A DNA stretch of 64,000 nucleotides from Butyrivibrio sp. (GTDB lineage Bacteria; Bacillota; Clostridia; Lachnospirales; Lachnospiraceae): assembly GCF_017940685.1 (NCBI RefSeq), contig NZ_JAGAYD010000244.1, positions 38,728 to 102,727 of the forward strand, in the 5' to 3' direction. Below the pieces are notes generated by a model, which was not told the origin of the DNA, made no database searches, and worked only from the letters and a program-made list of their open reading frames with translations. Numbering within the stretch: the first letter of the stretch is position 1; every line of letters starts with the position of its first letter. Shown here piece after piece: positions 1 through 7,297 of this stretch. The position numbers and the translations under genes are program-made.

Positions 1-51
1 AAGATTTCTGAACTTGCTCCTTCTCTTAATGACTTCGTAGAGCAGTTTTAA
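1..51 (+). CDS. C-terminal end of an unknown protein (partial)
   Basis: The first 16 codons are open and end with TAA at 49-51, giving the tail ISELAPSLNDFVEQF after a lysine. A strong terminator follows 10 bp later, so this is plausibly the real 3' end of a plus-strand gene whose body lies left of the window. Too little is visible to name a family. Confidence 0.6.
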   Translation, partial: KISELAPSLNDFVEQF

Positions 52-61
52 GAAAAAATAA

Positions 62-100
62 AGACATCCTTGGGAATAGCCCCTTGGATGTCTTTTCTTT
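62..100 (+). terminator. Rho-independent terminator, probably bidirectional
   Basis: The arms AGACATCC (62-69) and GGATGTCT (86-93) pair perfectly and are followed by TTTTCTTTTT. The A-rich 5' flank means the same hairpin can also stop the convergent minus-strand gene ending at 101. Confidence 0.85.
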
Positions 101-556
101 TTACTCTACGACTGTTGCAGTAACAAAATCAAAAGGAAGTCCCGTGATTTTATTTCTGTAATCTGAATCGTGCTTCTGAAGAACGAACTCATAAGCTGAT
201 ACATTCTTAATAGCTCCATTCTTCTTTATCATGCGTCCGAGGTTTTCATCAACAAAATCTTCTGATGTAAGTCTTGGTGATGCGGCAGGATCTAAAACCC
301 ATTTTGCCAGCCTCTTAGCCTCATACTGTGATGAAAACATGTTATCAAGAGCAATGTTGAACTCATTTTTGCTGGCAAATGTCGAACAGATTTTGTGCTC
401 TCTTTTTGCTCTTCTAACTAGCTCTTCATCTGTGAGGCCGATGTGATACATTGACATGTGGCCGCCTGCTGCCAGGTCAATAAGCTCATAATTTACGAGC
501 TCACCTTTACGCATGATTTCTTTTGCGAGTGCTTCAATTCTTTCTTCTTTAGTCAT
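101..556 (-). CDS. RNase A-like (CdiA-CT RNase A fold) family protein, putative
   Basis: This 151-residue protein has no signal peptide or membrane segment. The pattern GGHMSMYHIGLTDEELVRR near residues 31-49, then CSTFASKNEFNIAL, a helical segment ending in KWVLD, and a C-terminal strand AYEFVLQ followed by a final threonine, resembles the bacterial RNase A-like toxin domain (GGH...H(V/I)G.S/TDEEL...StF.....A). In that family two His residues and a late Thr/Ser-type residue are proposed to be catalytic; His33, His38 and the late Thr are candidates here. It stands alone rather than at the end of a large polymorphic toxin, and no immunity gene is obvious. Its operon has the shared AACGT-type leader (658-770). 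The start is supported by AAGGAG about 8 bp upstream. The family call is by eye and could be wrong. Confidence 0.5.
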   Translation of the reverse strand: MTKEERIEALAKEIMRKGELVNYELIDLAAGGHMSMYHIGLTDEELVRRAKREHKICSTFASKNEFNIALDNMFSSQYEAKRLAKWVLDPAASPRLTSEDFVDENLGRMIKKNGAIKNVSAYEFVLQKHDSDYRNKITGLPFDFVTATVVE

Positions 557-665
557 AATTTATTCTCCTTTGACTGTAAAAAGAACCCACGCCCCCTGTA
601 AGGCGTAAGGTTTAACAAACGCCTTTGGCGTGAACACTCATTTTGGCAGGAAGTGTTCTGTAACT

Positions 666-735
666 AACGTAAAAAGAAGCCATGAGAGGTTAATCGTCAT
701 GACTTCTTTGGCTTTTACTATGCTATTTTTACGTT
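666..735 (-). ncRNA. Leader element 1 of the AACGT-type family
   Basis: On the minus strand the transcript should begin AACGTAAAAA (735 to 726), 6 bp after the -10 box. A hairpin follows with 11-nt arms that pair apart from one mismatch (AGAAGTCATGA with TCATGGCTTCT, 697-707 and 675-685), then TTTTT, then the complement TTTTTACGTT (675-666). The order 5' tag, terminator-like hairpin, complement of the tag is shared with four other leaders in this window. A further short hairpin with a T-run (about 571-602) lies between this element and the start codon. Confidence 0.7.
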
Positions 736-741
736 AATATA

Positions 742-770
742 ATATTACTACGCCTGTAGCATATTTGCAA
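742..770 (-). promoter_or_regulatory. Promoter of the RNase A-like gene
   Basis: Read on the minus strand: -35 TTGCAA (765-770), a 17-bp spacer containing GCTACAGGCGTAG, and -10 TAATAT (742-747). TTGCAA is self-complementary, so it could also serve a plus-strand promoter with -10 TACACT at 790-795 (spacer 19, weak) for the structured RNA at 780-952. Confidence 0.7.
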
Positions 771-779
771 ATGAAACTT

Positions 780-952
780 AAAGTTTCCGTACACTATTCA
801 TGACACTTATCTAAAGCAGATAGATACTGGGTTAGAGGGATAATGTACGCTTTTTCTAAATCGTACATTAAGGTAAAACATACAAATGGATTCTGATACA
901 GAACGTACATTAAAATGGCAGGGTGCCGAGTCGGTTTTAATGTATGTTTTTC
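780..952 (+). ncRNA. Structured leader RNA with mutually exclusive hairpins
   Basis: Segment A TAATGTACG (841-849) pairs perfectly with B CGTACATTA (862-870). Segment C ACGTACATTAAAA (903-915) pairs over 13 bp, with one G-U, with D TTTTAATGTATGT (935-947), followed by a T-run to 951. A can also pair with C, and B with D, so the layout is that of an attenuator or riboswitch: C-D is the terminator-like state and A-C an alternative. The loop of C-D holds nested GGCA/TGCC and CCGAGTCGG. A small hairpin TATCT/AGATA (808-822) precedes. It lies upstream of the gene at 1092. No ligand class was recognised. Confidence 0.55.
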
Positions 953-1091
953 TATGGAAATATTATAACACTATTCTGTCATGGCTGGCGGTTTTTAAAA
1001 GCCAGTTTCATTCAAGATACACTTTGGGGAAGAATATTGAGGTAAGATGCTTTATAATATAAAATCAGAAAACAGATGGAGGTTATCACGA

Positions 1092-1703
1092 ATGTTATCA
1101 CTTGATGAAAAGATAGATGCAATAAACGAAATACTCGGCTTAAAAAGCGATATCACAGACAGTAATATATCAAAACTTCATGAGGATGAAAAAGAGTCAT
1201 GGTTTAAGGGATGTGTAATTTCGTTATTTGCTAAAACCATAATGCATGATAGAGCTAAAGAACAGATTGAAAGTCTGAATCTTTCGATTGAACCAAAAAG
1301 ACAAGAGGCTTTTATTGATAAGGTCTGCTCAGAGTCACTCCTGCATTATGAGGATAAGATTTGGGATAAGGCACTGAACAGCATTATAAAGAATATTGCT
1401 AAGAATGAATGGGCAAAAATAGAAGCCGGACCTGAAAGGAAAATATCGTCACCGCAGCAGTTCAAGGCCTACTATAATGTCAAAGGAGACTATAAATGGC
1501 TTTCGTGGAATCAGGAAGGCGAAAACAAGATGGATTTTGACTATATAAGAGAAATAACACCAAAGTCAGTGAGGTACTCCTTTGCTGGAAAAGATAATGC
1601 AGAAAGAACATTTAAGCTTGATTTTCCTTTTACCACAGAGGAATACGATGATTTCATGGTAAAAGTAAGGCTTGAATGGATAAAATACTGCGCGAAATAT
1701 TAA
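1092..1703 (+). CDS. Hypothetical protein, 203 residues
   Basis: No family was recognised. The ATG at 1092 is preferred to an upstream ATG at 1047 because GGAGG (1078-1082) sits 9 bp before it; the 1047 start has no comparable site. The protein is soluble, mixed alpha/beta and charged, starts MLSLDEKIDAINEIL, and has a Trp-rich middle (YKWLSWNQEGENKMDFDYIR). Its 3' end overlaps the next gene by 28 bp, which suggests translational coupling and a shared role with the zinc-ribbon protein. The operon lies behind the structured RNA at 780-952. Confidence 0.7.
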   Translation: MLSLDEKIDAINEILGLKSDITDSNISKLHEDEKESWFKGCVISLFAKTIMHDRAKEQIESLNLSIEPKRQEAFIDKVCSESLLHYEDKIWDKALNSIIKNIAKNEWAKIEAGPERKISSPQQFKAYYNVKGDYKWLSWNQEGENKMDFDYIREITPKSVRYSFAGKDNAERTFKLDFPFTTEEYDDFMVKVRLEWIKYCAKY

Positions 1704-1912
1704 AAGAATGGGATTATCTCAATAACTGTGCTCTATGTAAGCCTACTGAAGTATCTGATAAGGCAGAAAGAACCGTGTGGTGGATATGCCCCAATGACAC
1801 ATCTCATCATTACCCTATGTTTATATCTCAGAGGGTAGAAATGGCGTATCGTGGCAGAGAAGCATGCCCGTATTGCAGAGGCCATCGCATTAAAAAGAGG
1901 CATTTTTGCTAA
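1676..1912 (+). CDS. Small zinc-ribbon / treble-clef protein (DUF4379-like)
   Basis: This 78-residue protein carries the pattern EWDYLNN...C..C, VWWICPNDTSHHY, and ACPYCRGHRIKKR. The WW.C...H and CPYC halves resemble the probable zinc-ribbon repeats (DUF4379) that occur in tandem in Firmicutes proteins, often joined to Vsr-like nucleases. Cys18, Cys21, the WWIC cysteine, the His pair and the CPYC pair could bind zinc. It overlaps the previous gene and likely depends on its translation. DNA or RNA binding is a plausible role but is not shown. Confidence 0.6.
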   Translation: MDKILREILKEWDYLNNCALCKPTEVSDKAERTVWWICPNDTSHHYPMFISQRVEMAYRGREACPYCRGHRIKKRHFC

Positions 1913-1919
1913 ACTAAAA

Positions 1920-1962
1920 GGACTATCACTTTATGCATCGGTGATAGTCCCTTATTGTTTTC
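1920..1962 (+). terminator. Terminator of the 1092-1912 operon
   Basis: A perfect 10-bp stem GGACTATCAC / GTGATAGTCC (1920-1929 and 1941-1950) is followed by CTTATTGTTTTC. Confidence 0.85.
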
Positions 1963-2075
1963 AAGAAATAATGTTCATTTTTGCCCCGAGAGTTTTAAAC
2001 CATACTTTTAACTTTTTTTATTAAATAATGTTCATAAATGGCTCAACCATGCGGGGTGCCAGATTTTTTTTTATA

Positions 2076-2360
2076 TTATTTCTTGCTGCCGTTTACAAGA
2101 TCCTTAAGCGCCTTACCTGGCTTAAATTTAGGTGCTGTAGAAGCAGGAATCTTAAGTGTTGCGCCAGTCTGAGGATTCTTACCAGTTCTTGCTGCTCTCT
2201 TAACTGTCTCGAATGTTCCAAAGCCAACGAGCTGAACCTTATCCTTTTTCTTAAGGGCCTTTGATACTGTGTCTACAAAAGCGTCAACAGCCTTACCAGC
2301 ATCCTTCTTTGTAAGTCCCGTTTCCTTTGCAATTGCTTCGATGAGTTCTGTCTTATTCAT
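2076..2360 (-). CDS. hup: HU-family nucleoid DNA-binding protein
   Basis: The 94 residues match HU end to end: MNKTELIEAIAKETGLTKKD, then the GFGTFE turn near residue 47, RTGKNPQTG on the DNA-binding arm and the closing FKPGKALKDLVNG. HU bends and compacts DNA and supports recombination and replication. The intact length and key residues argue for function. It is transcribed alone from the promoter at 2449-2476, and an origin on this replicon may need it. No clear terminator was seen downstream. Confidence 0.96.
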   Translation of the reverse strand: MNKTELIEAIAKETGLTKKDAGKAVDAFVDTVSKALKKKDKVQLVGFGTFETVKRAARTGKNPQTGATLKIPASTAPKFKPGKALKDLVNGSKK

Positions 2361-2448
2361 TCTCGATCTCCCTTTTAATACTTAGATTTCTTGGTTAATA
2401 GTTACGTGTAATCGCTTTACTGTTGGGTTCTATCACTCAACTAATAGT

Positions 2449-2476
2449 ATTTTACCACGATTAGTGTACTTTGGAA
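2449..2476 (-). promoter_or_regulatory. Promoter of the HU gene
   Basis: Minus strand: -35 TTCCAA (2471-2476), 16-bp spacer with TACACTAATCGTGG, -10 TAAAAT (2449-2454). It carries the window-wide TACRC spacer motif. The 5' untranslated region is about 85 nt. Confidence 0.6.
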
Positions 2477-2502
2477 CACTAAAATGTATAAAAATAGCGG
2501 AT

Positions 2503-5301
2503 TTATGATGATTTTTCATCAGTCAATTCTTTATACATCTGCATCAGCTTTGCCACACAGTCAGCTTCAGTTGTAGTTTTGATATCAAACCCATAGGCCT
2601 GCATTACTGCCCGGTCATTCGCCGTATGAGCTTTCTGAAGTTCTATTGGCATCGTCAGAGGATCATATAGATCTGCGAGGCTGCTATCAGGGTATAATGC
2701 TCTTGCATCTAATATCCCCTGTGCGGTTTCTTCGATCTTTCTTTTCTGTTCATCTGTCGGCGAGGGCCATGGGAAGTTGTTGTAGACAAGAGTATTCGAA
2801 TAGCTATAATCGCTCTTTAATCTTCCGCATATTGCTCTTGTCCATGCCATGTGTATATTTGATGTTATAACTCCGAAATGGTATATACCAGCATCTTGCA
2901 TAGCGAATATTTTATCTCCTGGAATAATATCTTTTGAGAGGTAATCTATTGGAATATACCGTCTATTCTGAGAAGAAACCTTTGGAATTGCAATATAGTC
3001 ACTTTGGGGTTCCAACATAGTTCCGAAAAGTGTCGGAGCAGCGGCAGCTTTTAAGGTGTTATCTCTTTTACTGTTCTGCCTAAATTCTTTAACATTCTCA
3101 ACCCTTTTAAGGATTAAGGGGCATTTCTTTATAAGACTTGGATCTGCTTTATTTAACCAAATGCAATACCTGGGCTTTCTATCTATAAAGTCCTTTCCCA
3201 TCATATAGGGTTTTATTAAGCTTGCAGCTTGTGGTTCGGAGCGTAGCAATTCTGTTTTTTCTTCAGCTGTAAGAATGTAGTTTCCATCGTCCAATGCCTG
3301 CCCGCCAAGATTTATTACCGGTACGTCCGATATGGGTTTTGTTCTTTTGTCTATGAATATATTGTCAGCATCTAACAAATATCCATTTATATTATGAGCT
3401 ATTATTTTATTATTGCCCTCATAAATGTGTTTTTCACAAGATGAAACAGTTTTGCTAAATCCTACAATGACGCAATGAACATGTGCTTTGGTTGATGCCT
3501 CACTATCCCATATGAATGTGCGATATGCAAAGTCTATATGCAGTCCTTCATCAAATAATGGCCTCCAAAGGTTTGAAACACTAACGCCTTGGGTTATAGA
3601 ATTTGTTGAAACCAAAGCAGCTTTTATATTGGTTCCCGTCATGTAATCAGCTGCTTTTTTATACCAACAACTGACATAATCAAGATCCCCAACACTTTTC
3701 CATTTACTTCCAAATATTGACAAAACGTCTGCTTTTTGTGCAGGATTCATCCATCTTGCTCCTACGAAGGGAGGATTGCCTATAATATAGCTTAATTCTG
3801 TGGGTGGAATTATTTCATTCCAGTCTATTTTTAGAGCATTGCCTTCATGGATATTAGCATTGGTCTTAAGTGGAAGAAAATCAAGACTCATAGATATGAT
3901 ATCTTCTGTTTCCTTCATCATCTGAGATTCAGCAATCCAAAGTGCAGTTTTTCCCACAGTAACAGCAAAATCATTTATCTCAATGCCATAAAATTGCGAT
4001 ATGCTGACTTTAATAGGATTGATGGCAGCTCCAAATATAATCTGACCATCTATTTGTTTCCTATCACAATCAAGGATATCCCTTATTACAAGATTTTCTA
4101 ATCTTCTTAGGCTTATATAGGTTTCCGTAAGGAAGTTGCCGCTGCCGCAAGCCGGATCAAAGAACGTCAGCTTTGATAGTTTATCCTGGAATGCTTCCAG
4201 TTTTGCTTTTCGGGTCTTTTCAATCTTTATTTCACTTATCTGAGCATATTCATCCTTAAGGGCATTAAGGAATAATTCGTCAGTTATTTTATGCAGGTTT
4301 TCGATGGATGTATAGTGCATACCACCGGATCGCCTTGTTTCTGGATTGAGTGATGATTCAAAACAAGCTCCAAAAATTGTTGGTGATATGGTAGACCAGT
4401 CAAAACCTTCACTTGCCTTATTGAGCAGAATGTCCCTTATCTCGTCTGTAAAGTTTGGAATTTCAATGTCTTCCTTGGCAAATAAGCCTCCATTGACATA
4501 GGGGAACTTAGATACCTCAGAATTATCATATGGATCTCTGTCTTCTATCTTTGTATCAAGCACTTTAAACAGCTCTATAAGAGCTTTTCTCATATCCTTT
4601 GCTTCAAACTGCTCCATATAATCGTGGAACATGTGACCGTTAGAGCCAAATATATGTGCATCTTCCGCATAAAGGCAGAATACAAGGCGGACACAGAGCA
4701 TGTTGAGGCTCTTTAATGATTCTTCGCTGTCAGGATTGATATATTCCTTATGGAGAGCGTCATACATAAGGCCTACGAATTCCCCGGCTTTTACTGATAT
4801 CTCCATCTCTGTGTTGTGGATGATTTGTTGCTTTTTATTAACCAGGAACTCAAAGCTGCTGTACTTATTCGGAACTTCTGACAACAAGAACTTTACAGGT
4901 TCAGGTTTCTTTGAATCCATGTCATAAACCCATATTTCGCCAAAGTTTGAAAGAACTATCCATTTAGCTTTTTCAGATACCGGAAGTGAATTGTCATACA
5001 TCTTGGCCTGCTCATAGGGAGTCATCCCGTCATGTCCCTGTTGTGGTTTTGAAAGGTCTATCTTTAAGCTCTTTTGCTCGATTAAAACCCTTGTCTCGGG
5101 GATATAGGCATCAATGCGCTTGGTGTTTCCATCCGGTCCTATTACCTTTTTCTGAAACTCTATCCTATCGGTAACATTATCCACTTCTAGGATATTCTGC
5201 AAGAATTCGATCCAGTATGATCTGTCGTCTTCATCTTCTTTTCCTCTATTGTTCCACTTATTAAAAAACTGTCTCGCAGCTTCTCTCCTATCTGATTCCA
5301 T
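2503..5301 (-). CDS. MmeI-family (type IIL) restriction-modification enzyme
   Basis: A single 932-residue chain should both cut and methylate DNA. An N-terminal nuclease motif RIDAY...VLIEQKS gives Asp64 and Glu75-x-Lys77. A helical spacer follows. The adenine methyltransferase has SAM motif FFDPACGSGNF near residue 383 and the catalytic NPPFVG near 510, followed by RWMNPAQK as in MmeI relatives. A target-recognition region and a C-terminal domain follow. These enzymes protect the host by methylating one strand and carry specificity in the same chain. The start at 5301 is chosen over 5307 because AAAGGAG lies 7 bp before it. It overlaps the ribbon-helix-helix gene by 14 bp and is co-transcribed. 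All key motifs look intact. Confidence 0.88.
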   Translation of the reverse strand: MESDRREAARQFFNKWNNRGKEDEDDRSYWIEFLQNILEVDNVTDRIEFQKKVIGPDGNTKRIDAYIPETRVLIEQKSLKIDLSKPQQGHDGMTPYEQAKMYDNSLPVSEKAKWIVLSNFGEIWVYDMDSKKPEPVKFLLSEVPNKYSSFEFLVNKKQQIIHNTEMEISVKAGEFVGLMYDALHKEYINPDSEESLKSLNMLCVRLVFCLYAEDAHIFGSNGHMFHDYMEQFEAKDMRKALIELFKVLDTKIEDRDPYDNSEVSKFPYVNGGLFAKEDIEIPNFTDEIRDILLNKASEGFDWSTISPTIFGACFESSLNPETRRSGGMHYTSIENLHKITDELFLNALKDEYAQISEIKIEKTRKAKLEAFQDKLSKLTFFDPACGSGNFLTETYISLRRLENLVIRDILDCDRKQIDGQIIFGAAINPIKVSISQFYGIEINDFAVTVGKTALWIAESQMMKETEDIISMSLDFLPLKTNANIHEGNALKIDWNEIIPPTELSYIIGNPPFVGARWMNPAQKADVLSIFGSKWKSVGDLDYVSCWYKKAADYMTGTNIKAALVSTNSITQGVSVSNLWRPLFDEGLHIDFAYRTFIWDSEASTKAHVHCVIVGFSKTVSSCEKHIYEGNNKIIAHNINGYLLDADNIFIDKRTKPISDVPVINLGGQALDDGNYILTAEEKTELLRSEPQAASLIKPYMMGKDFIDRKPRYCIWLNKADPSLIKKCPLILKRVENVKEFRQNSKRDNTLKAAAAPTLFGTMLEPQSDYIAIPKVSSQNRRYIPIDYLSKDIIPGDKIFAMQDAGIYHFGVITSNIHMAWTRAICGRLKSDYSYSNTLVYNNFPWPSPTDEQKRKIEETAQGILDARALYPDSSLADLYDPLTMPIELQKAHTANDRAVMQAYGFDIKTTTEADCVAKLMQMYKELTDEKSS

Positions 5302-5497
5302 CGCCATTCTCCTTTATCGGGGTGTCTTTATACCCAAGTTTGTTTCTTATATAGCTACTAAGGCTCTTGCCTTCTGCTTTAGCTTTTCCTTTGACTTCTT
5401 CCTTTTCTTCAGGTGTCAGCCATACATCCGTGCGCGAAAGCTTTTCCATGTATCTCTTATTACTTTTTTTTCGTTTTTCTGTGTACTTATTCGACAT
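5288..5497 (-). CDS. Ribbon-helix-helix (CopG/Arc-like) DNA-binding protein
   Basis: After a basic N-terminus, the 69-residue protein has the RHH pattern TDVWLTPEEKEEVKGKAK followed by GKSLSSYIRNKLG: a beta strand and two helices with the turn. Such proteins dimerise and act as repressors or relaxosome accessory factors. It overlaps the start of the MmeI-like gene, so a role as its regulator is likely, but the family also includes MobC-type mobilisation proteins. A 7-bp inverted repeat upstream (5549-5566) is a candidate binding site. Confidence 0.7.
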   Translation of the reverse strand: MSNKYTEKRKKSNKRYMEKLSRTDVWLTPEEKEEVKGKAKAEGKSLSSYIRNKLGYKDTPIKENGDGIR

Positions 5498-5548
5498 AAA
5501 ATACCTCTTAATAGGTCTGCATTAACACATATACTATACCACTTATGA

Positions 5549-5566
5549 GCGCATAGGGATATGCGC
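5549..5566. promoter_or_regulatory. Inverted repeat upstream of the RHH-MmeI operon
   Basis: GCGCATA-GGGA-TATGCGC is a perfect 7-bp inverted repeat placed where the -35 region of the minus-strand operon would be, with a -10-like TATAGT at 5533-5538. No good -35 box is visible, as expected for an activated or repressed promoter. It is a candidate operator for the RHH protein. Confidence 0.45.
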
Positions 5567-5664
5567 CATTATATACAATCTAAAAAGCAGTAAATTGTGC
5601 ATTCTGATATGGTTATCAAGTTGCTCTTTCCTGCCGATATATGTAGTGAAAGGAGAGATTGCTT

Positions 5665-5886
5665 ATGATTCTTTCAAACAGCTAAGATAACGTCACTGTG
5701 GCAAAGTTCCCGGTGGCGGTATTTTATTGCCAAAAAGGCCTGTACAGAAACTGCGCTACAAAATCAGATATCCCAAATTATAGGTAAAGGCTTAAGTGTT
5801 ATTATGCCTCCAATATCCCATATTATAAGTGCAAACAAAAACCTGATGCTATAAGCATCCAATCACCCTACAAGGAGGGCTCTAAA
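5665..5886 (+). pseudogene. Reading frame interrupted by two TAA codons, in frame with 5887-6060
   Basis: An ATG at 5665 with AAAGGAG 10 bp upstream opens a frame that meets TAA at 5683-5685 and TAA at 5785-5787 but is otherwise open through to the membrane protein ending at 6060. The segments between the stops read like protein: VAKFPVAVFYCQKGLYRNCA, then KSDIPNYR, then RLKCYYASNIPYYKCKQKP, with four cysteines and a possible internal repeat (SDIPNY / SNIPYY). It may be a decayed longer protein, a readthrough gene, or a short leader peptide (MILSNS) upstream of the small gene. Confidence 0.35.
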
Positions 5887-6060
5887 ATGATTAAAAAATT
5901 CAATGAAACTGTTGACAGAATTGAAGGAAAGCCGATTTCACGGGATATGGCAAAGTTAATAACTATCGTTCCGATAGTGATTGCCATTGTATTGCCTACG
6001 ATAATACTAATGGCCATGGCCGCTTATGAGGTTGGCCGTATAAGCATGATGGTGGGCTAA
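5887..6060 (+). CDS. Small single-span membrane protein, 57 residues
   Basis: The start ATG at 5887 has AAGGAGG 8 bp upstream. After a charged N-terminus (MIKKFNETVDRIEG) a 20-odd-residue hydrophobic segment IVPIVIAIVLPTIILMAMAA spans the membrane, and a short tail ends SMMVG. A terminator follows directly. It lies on the plus strand between minus-strand operons. No family was recognised; a small toxin or a membrane regulator is possible. Confidence 0.6.
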   Translation: MIKKFNETVDRIEGKPISRDMAKLITIVPIVIAIVLPTIILMAMAAYEVGRISMMVG

Positions 6061-6068
6061 AAACTGCA

Positions 6069-6100
6069 AGAGCTCCTGGGGATATCCTGGGAGCTTTTTT
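6069..6100 (+). terminator. Terminator after the small membrane protein gene
   Basis: AGCTCC (6071-6076) pairs with GGAGCT (6090-6095) around an inner GG/CC pair, followed by TTTTTT. Confidence 0.85.
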
Positions 6101-6104
6101 GCCA

Positions 6105-6140
6105 TAAAAAAGACCAACAGCTTGTGTGCCATTGGCCTTT
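6105..6140 (-). terminator. Terminator of the 8743-6243 operon
   Basis: On the minus strand GGCCAA pairs with TTGGTC (6132-6137 and 6112-6117) and is followed by TTTTTT. It lies about 100 bp past the last stop codon. Confidence 0.6.
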
Positions 6141-6242
6141 ATAATCTAAAGAAACTATAAATTATTTTGTGAATTTCATGCAGCTTTTTCGCTGCTCTCT
6201 AAAAAGTTTTATAATCTTTTTACTTTTTAGATCTGCTAGTGT

Positions 6243-6479
6243 TTACCGTATGAAGGCTAACACCTTTTTATGGTCTTCTGCTTCTGTTTTTGTGATATAG
6301 GAGACAGAGCTCACAGGGTACTCTGACTCTTCAAAATCAGGTCCAAGTCCTGCCTGAAGATAGCCGTAGGATATGCCGCTTTCTTTGGCAAGAACAGCTT
6401 CCTCGCTCATGAGCTGCATGCTCTGCCTGTTGTTCTTTGACTTAATTTTCTCAAGTTCACTACTATAGCTTCGTCTCAT
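6243..6479 (-). CDS. Hypothetical protein, 78 residues
   Basis: The ATG at 6479 has AGGAAAGGAA just upstream and is preferred to a distant ATG at 6626, whose extra 49 codons cover a stretch with hairpins (CCTTCC/GGAAGG and GGCT/AGCC) that looks untranslated. The protein, MRRSYSSELEKIKSKNNRQS and onward, is soluble and helical at the N-terminus. It is the last gene of the operon with the HD-GYP protein. No family recognised. Confidence 0.55.
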   Translation of the reverse strand: MRRSYSSELEKIKSKNNRQSMQLMSEEAVLAKESGISYGYLQAGLGPDFEESEYPVSSVSYITKTEAEDHKKVLAFIR

Positions 6480-6637
6480 GATTTCCTTTCCTGTTGGCTT
6501 CACCATATCTCTATGGAAAAGAGCCGCCTTCCGGGGGTGGTGGAAGGATGGCTGAAAACCGTTAGCCAATACGATTTTCTGTGTTCGTGTGGTATAGGGA
6601 ACGGATAGTTTTAAGGCATACCGCATCGGCCAATTAC

Positions 6638-7264
6638 TTAGCTTACTGCCATGAGATTGTCTATGATAGACTCTAAAAATTCTCCATAAGCTTCAGGGAT
6701 ATGACCTTCTTCTATCTCAGAATAAATAATGTCTATTCCGGTCTTTACATCTTCCCTGTCCTTATAGGACCTCTTTTCAGTAATGGCACTGAAGATATCC
6801 GCTGCCGATACAAGAAGAGCTCCTTCTGATGGGAAATTACCATTATAGGGATATCCTGAACCATCCATTTTCTTGTGATGGTTTTCAATCATCTCACAGA
6901 TAACTTCCGGTATGAGATAGATCCTTGCCATGTCAGCTCCAAGTTTGGGGTGCTGTTGTATTACCCTGAACTCTTCTTCTGTCAGTCCTGATTTCTTATG
7001 GAGTATTGAGTGAGGGACAAACATCTTTCCGATATCGTGAAGAAGAGCAGCTGCAACGACGTACTTTTTATTTGTCTTTTTCACATCAAAGTAGCCTTCA
7101 TCAACTGCGGCATCATACATATGCATTGCTATATAGGCTACCCTTATAGAGTGTTCATAGGTCTCTTCGTCGTAAAAATAAAGCATTTCGAGAAGCTGTT
7201 TAATCCTCTCACTCGTCATGAGCCTTCTCATAAAAAGCTCGTCTTTTCTTGTGTTTTCAAACAT
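6638..7264 (-). CDS. HD-GYP domain protein, putative cyclic-di-GMP phosphodiesterase
   Basis: This 208-residue stand-alone HD-GYP domain has the metal-binding HDIGK motif near residues 96-100 and the signature HHKKMDGSGYP near 149-159. HD-GYP enzymes hydrolyse cyclic di-GMP to GMP and so lower the second messenger that controls pili, motility and adhesion. It has no sensor or membrane domain. It is co-transcribed with the anchored Cys-repeat protein upstream and lies next to the chemoreceptor and Tad-like genes, so control of that surface machine is a reasonable inference. Key metal and GYP residues are present. Confidence 0.9.
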   Translation of the reverse strand: MFENTRKDELFMRRLMTSERIKQLLEMLYFYDEETYEHSIRVAYIAMHMYDAAVDEGYFDVKKTNKKYVVAAALLHDIGKMFVPHSILHKKSGLTEEEFRVIQQHPKLGADMARIYLIPEVICEMIENHHKKMDGSGYPYNGNFPSEGALLVSAADIFSAITEKRSYKDREDVKTGIDIIYSEIEEGHIPEAYGEFLESIIDNLMAVS

Positions 7265-7297
7265 CTTAATCCAATTCCTTTTCCTTTTTACTGCTGT

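Noticed and set aside
903-951. GTGCCGAGTCGGTTTT resembles the 3' hairpin of Cas9 tracrRNA.
   Set aside because: Only about ten bases match, the segment is the loop of a longer 13-bp stem, and no Cas9, repeat or anti-repeat is in the window.
1966-2035. 13-bp direct repeat AAATAATGTTCAT at 1966-1978 and 2023-2035.
   Set aside because: Only two copies in an AT-rich gap without gene or promoter context; not enough to call an attachment site.
6480-6626. N-terminal extension of the 78-residue protein, and a riboswitch in the same stretch.
   Set aside because: The extension has no ribosome site; the hairpins there match no known riboswitch core, so only a structured spacer is noted.
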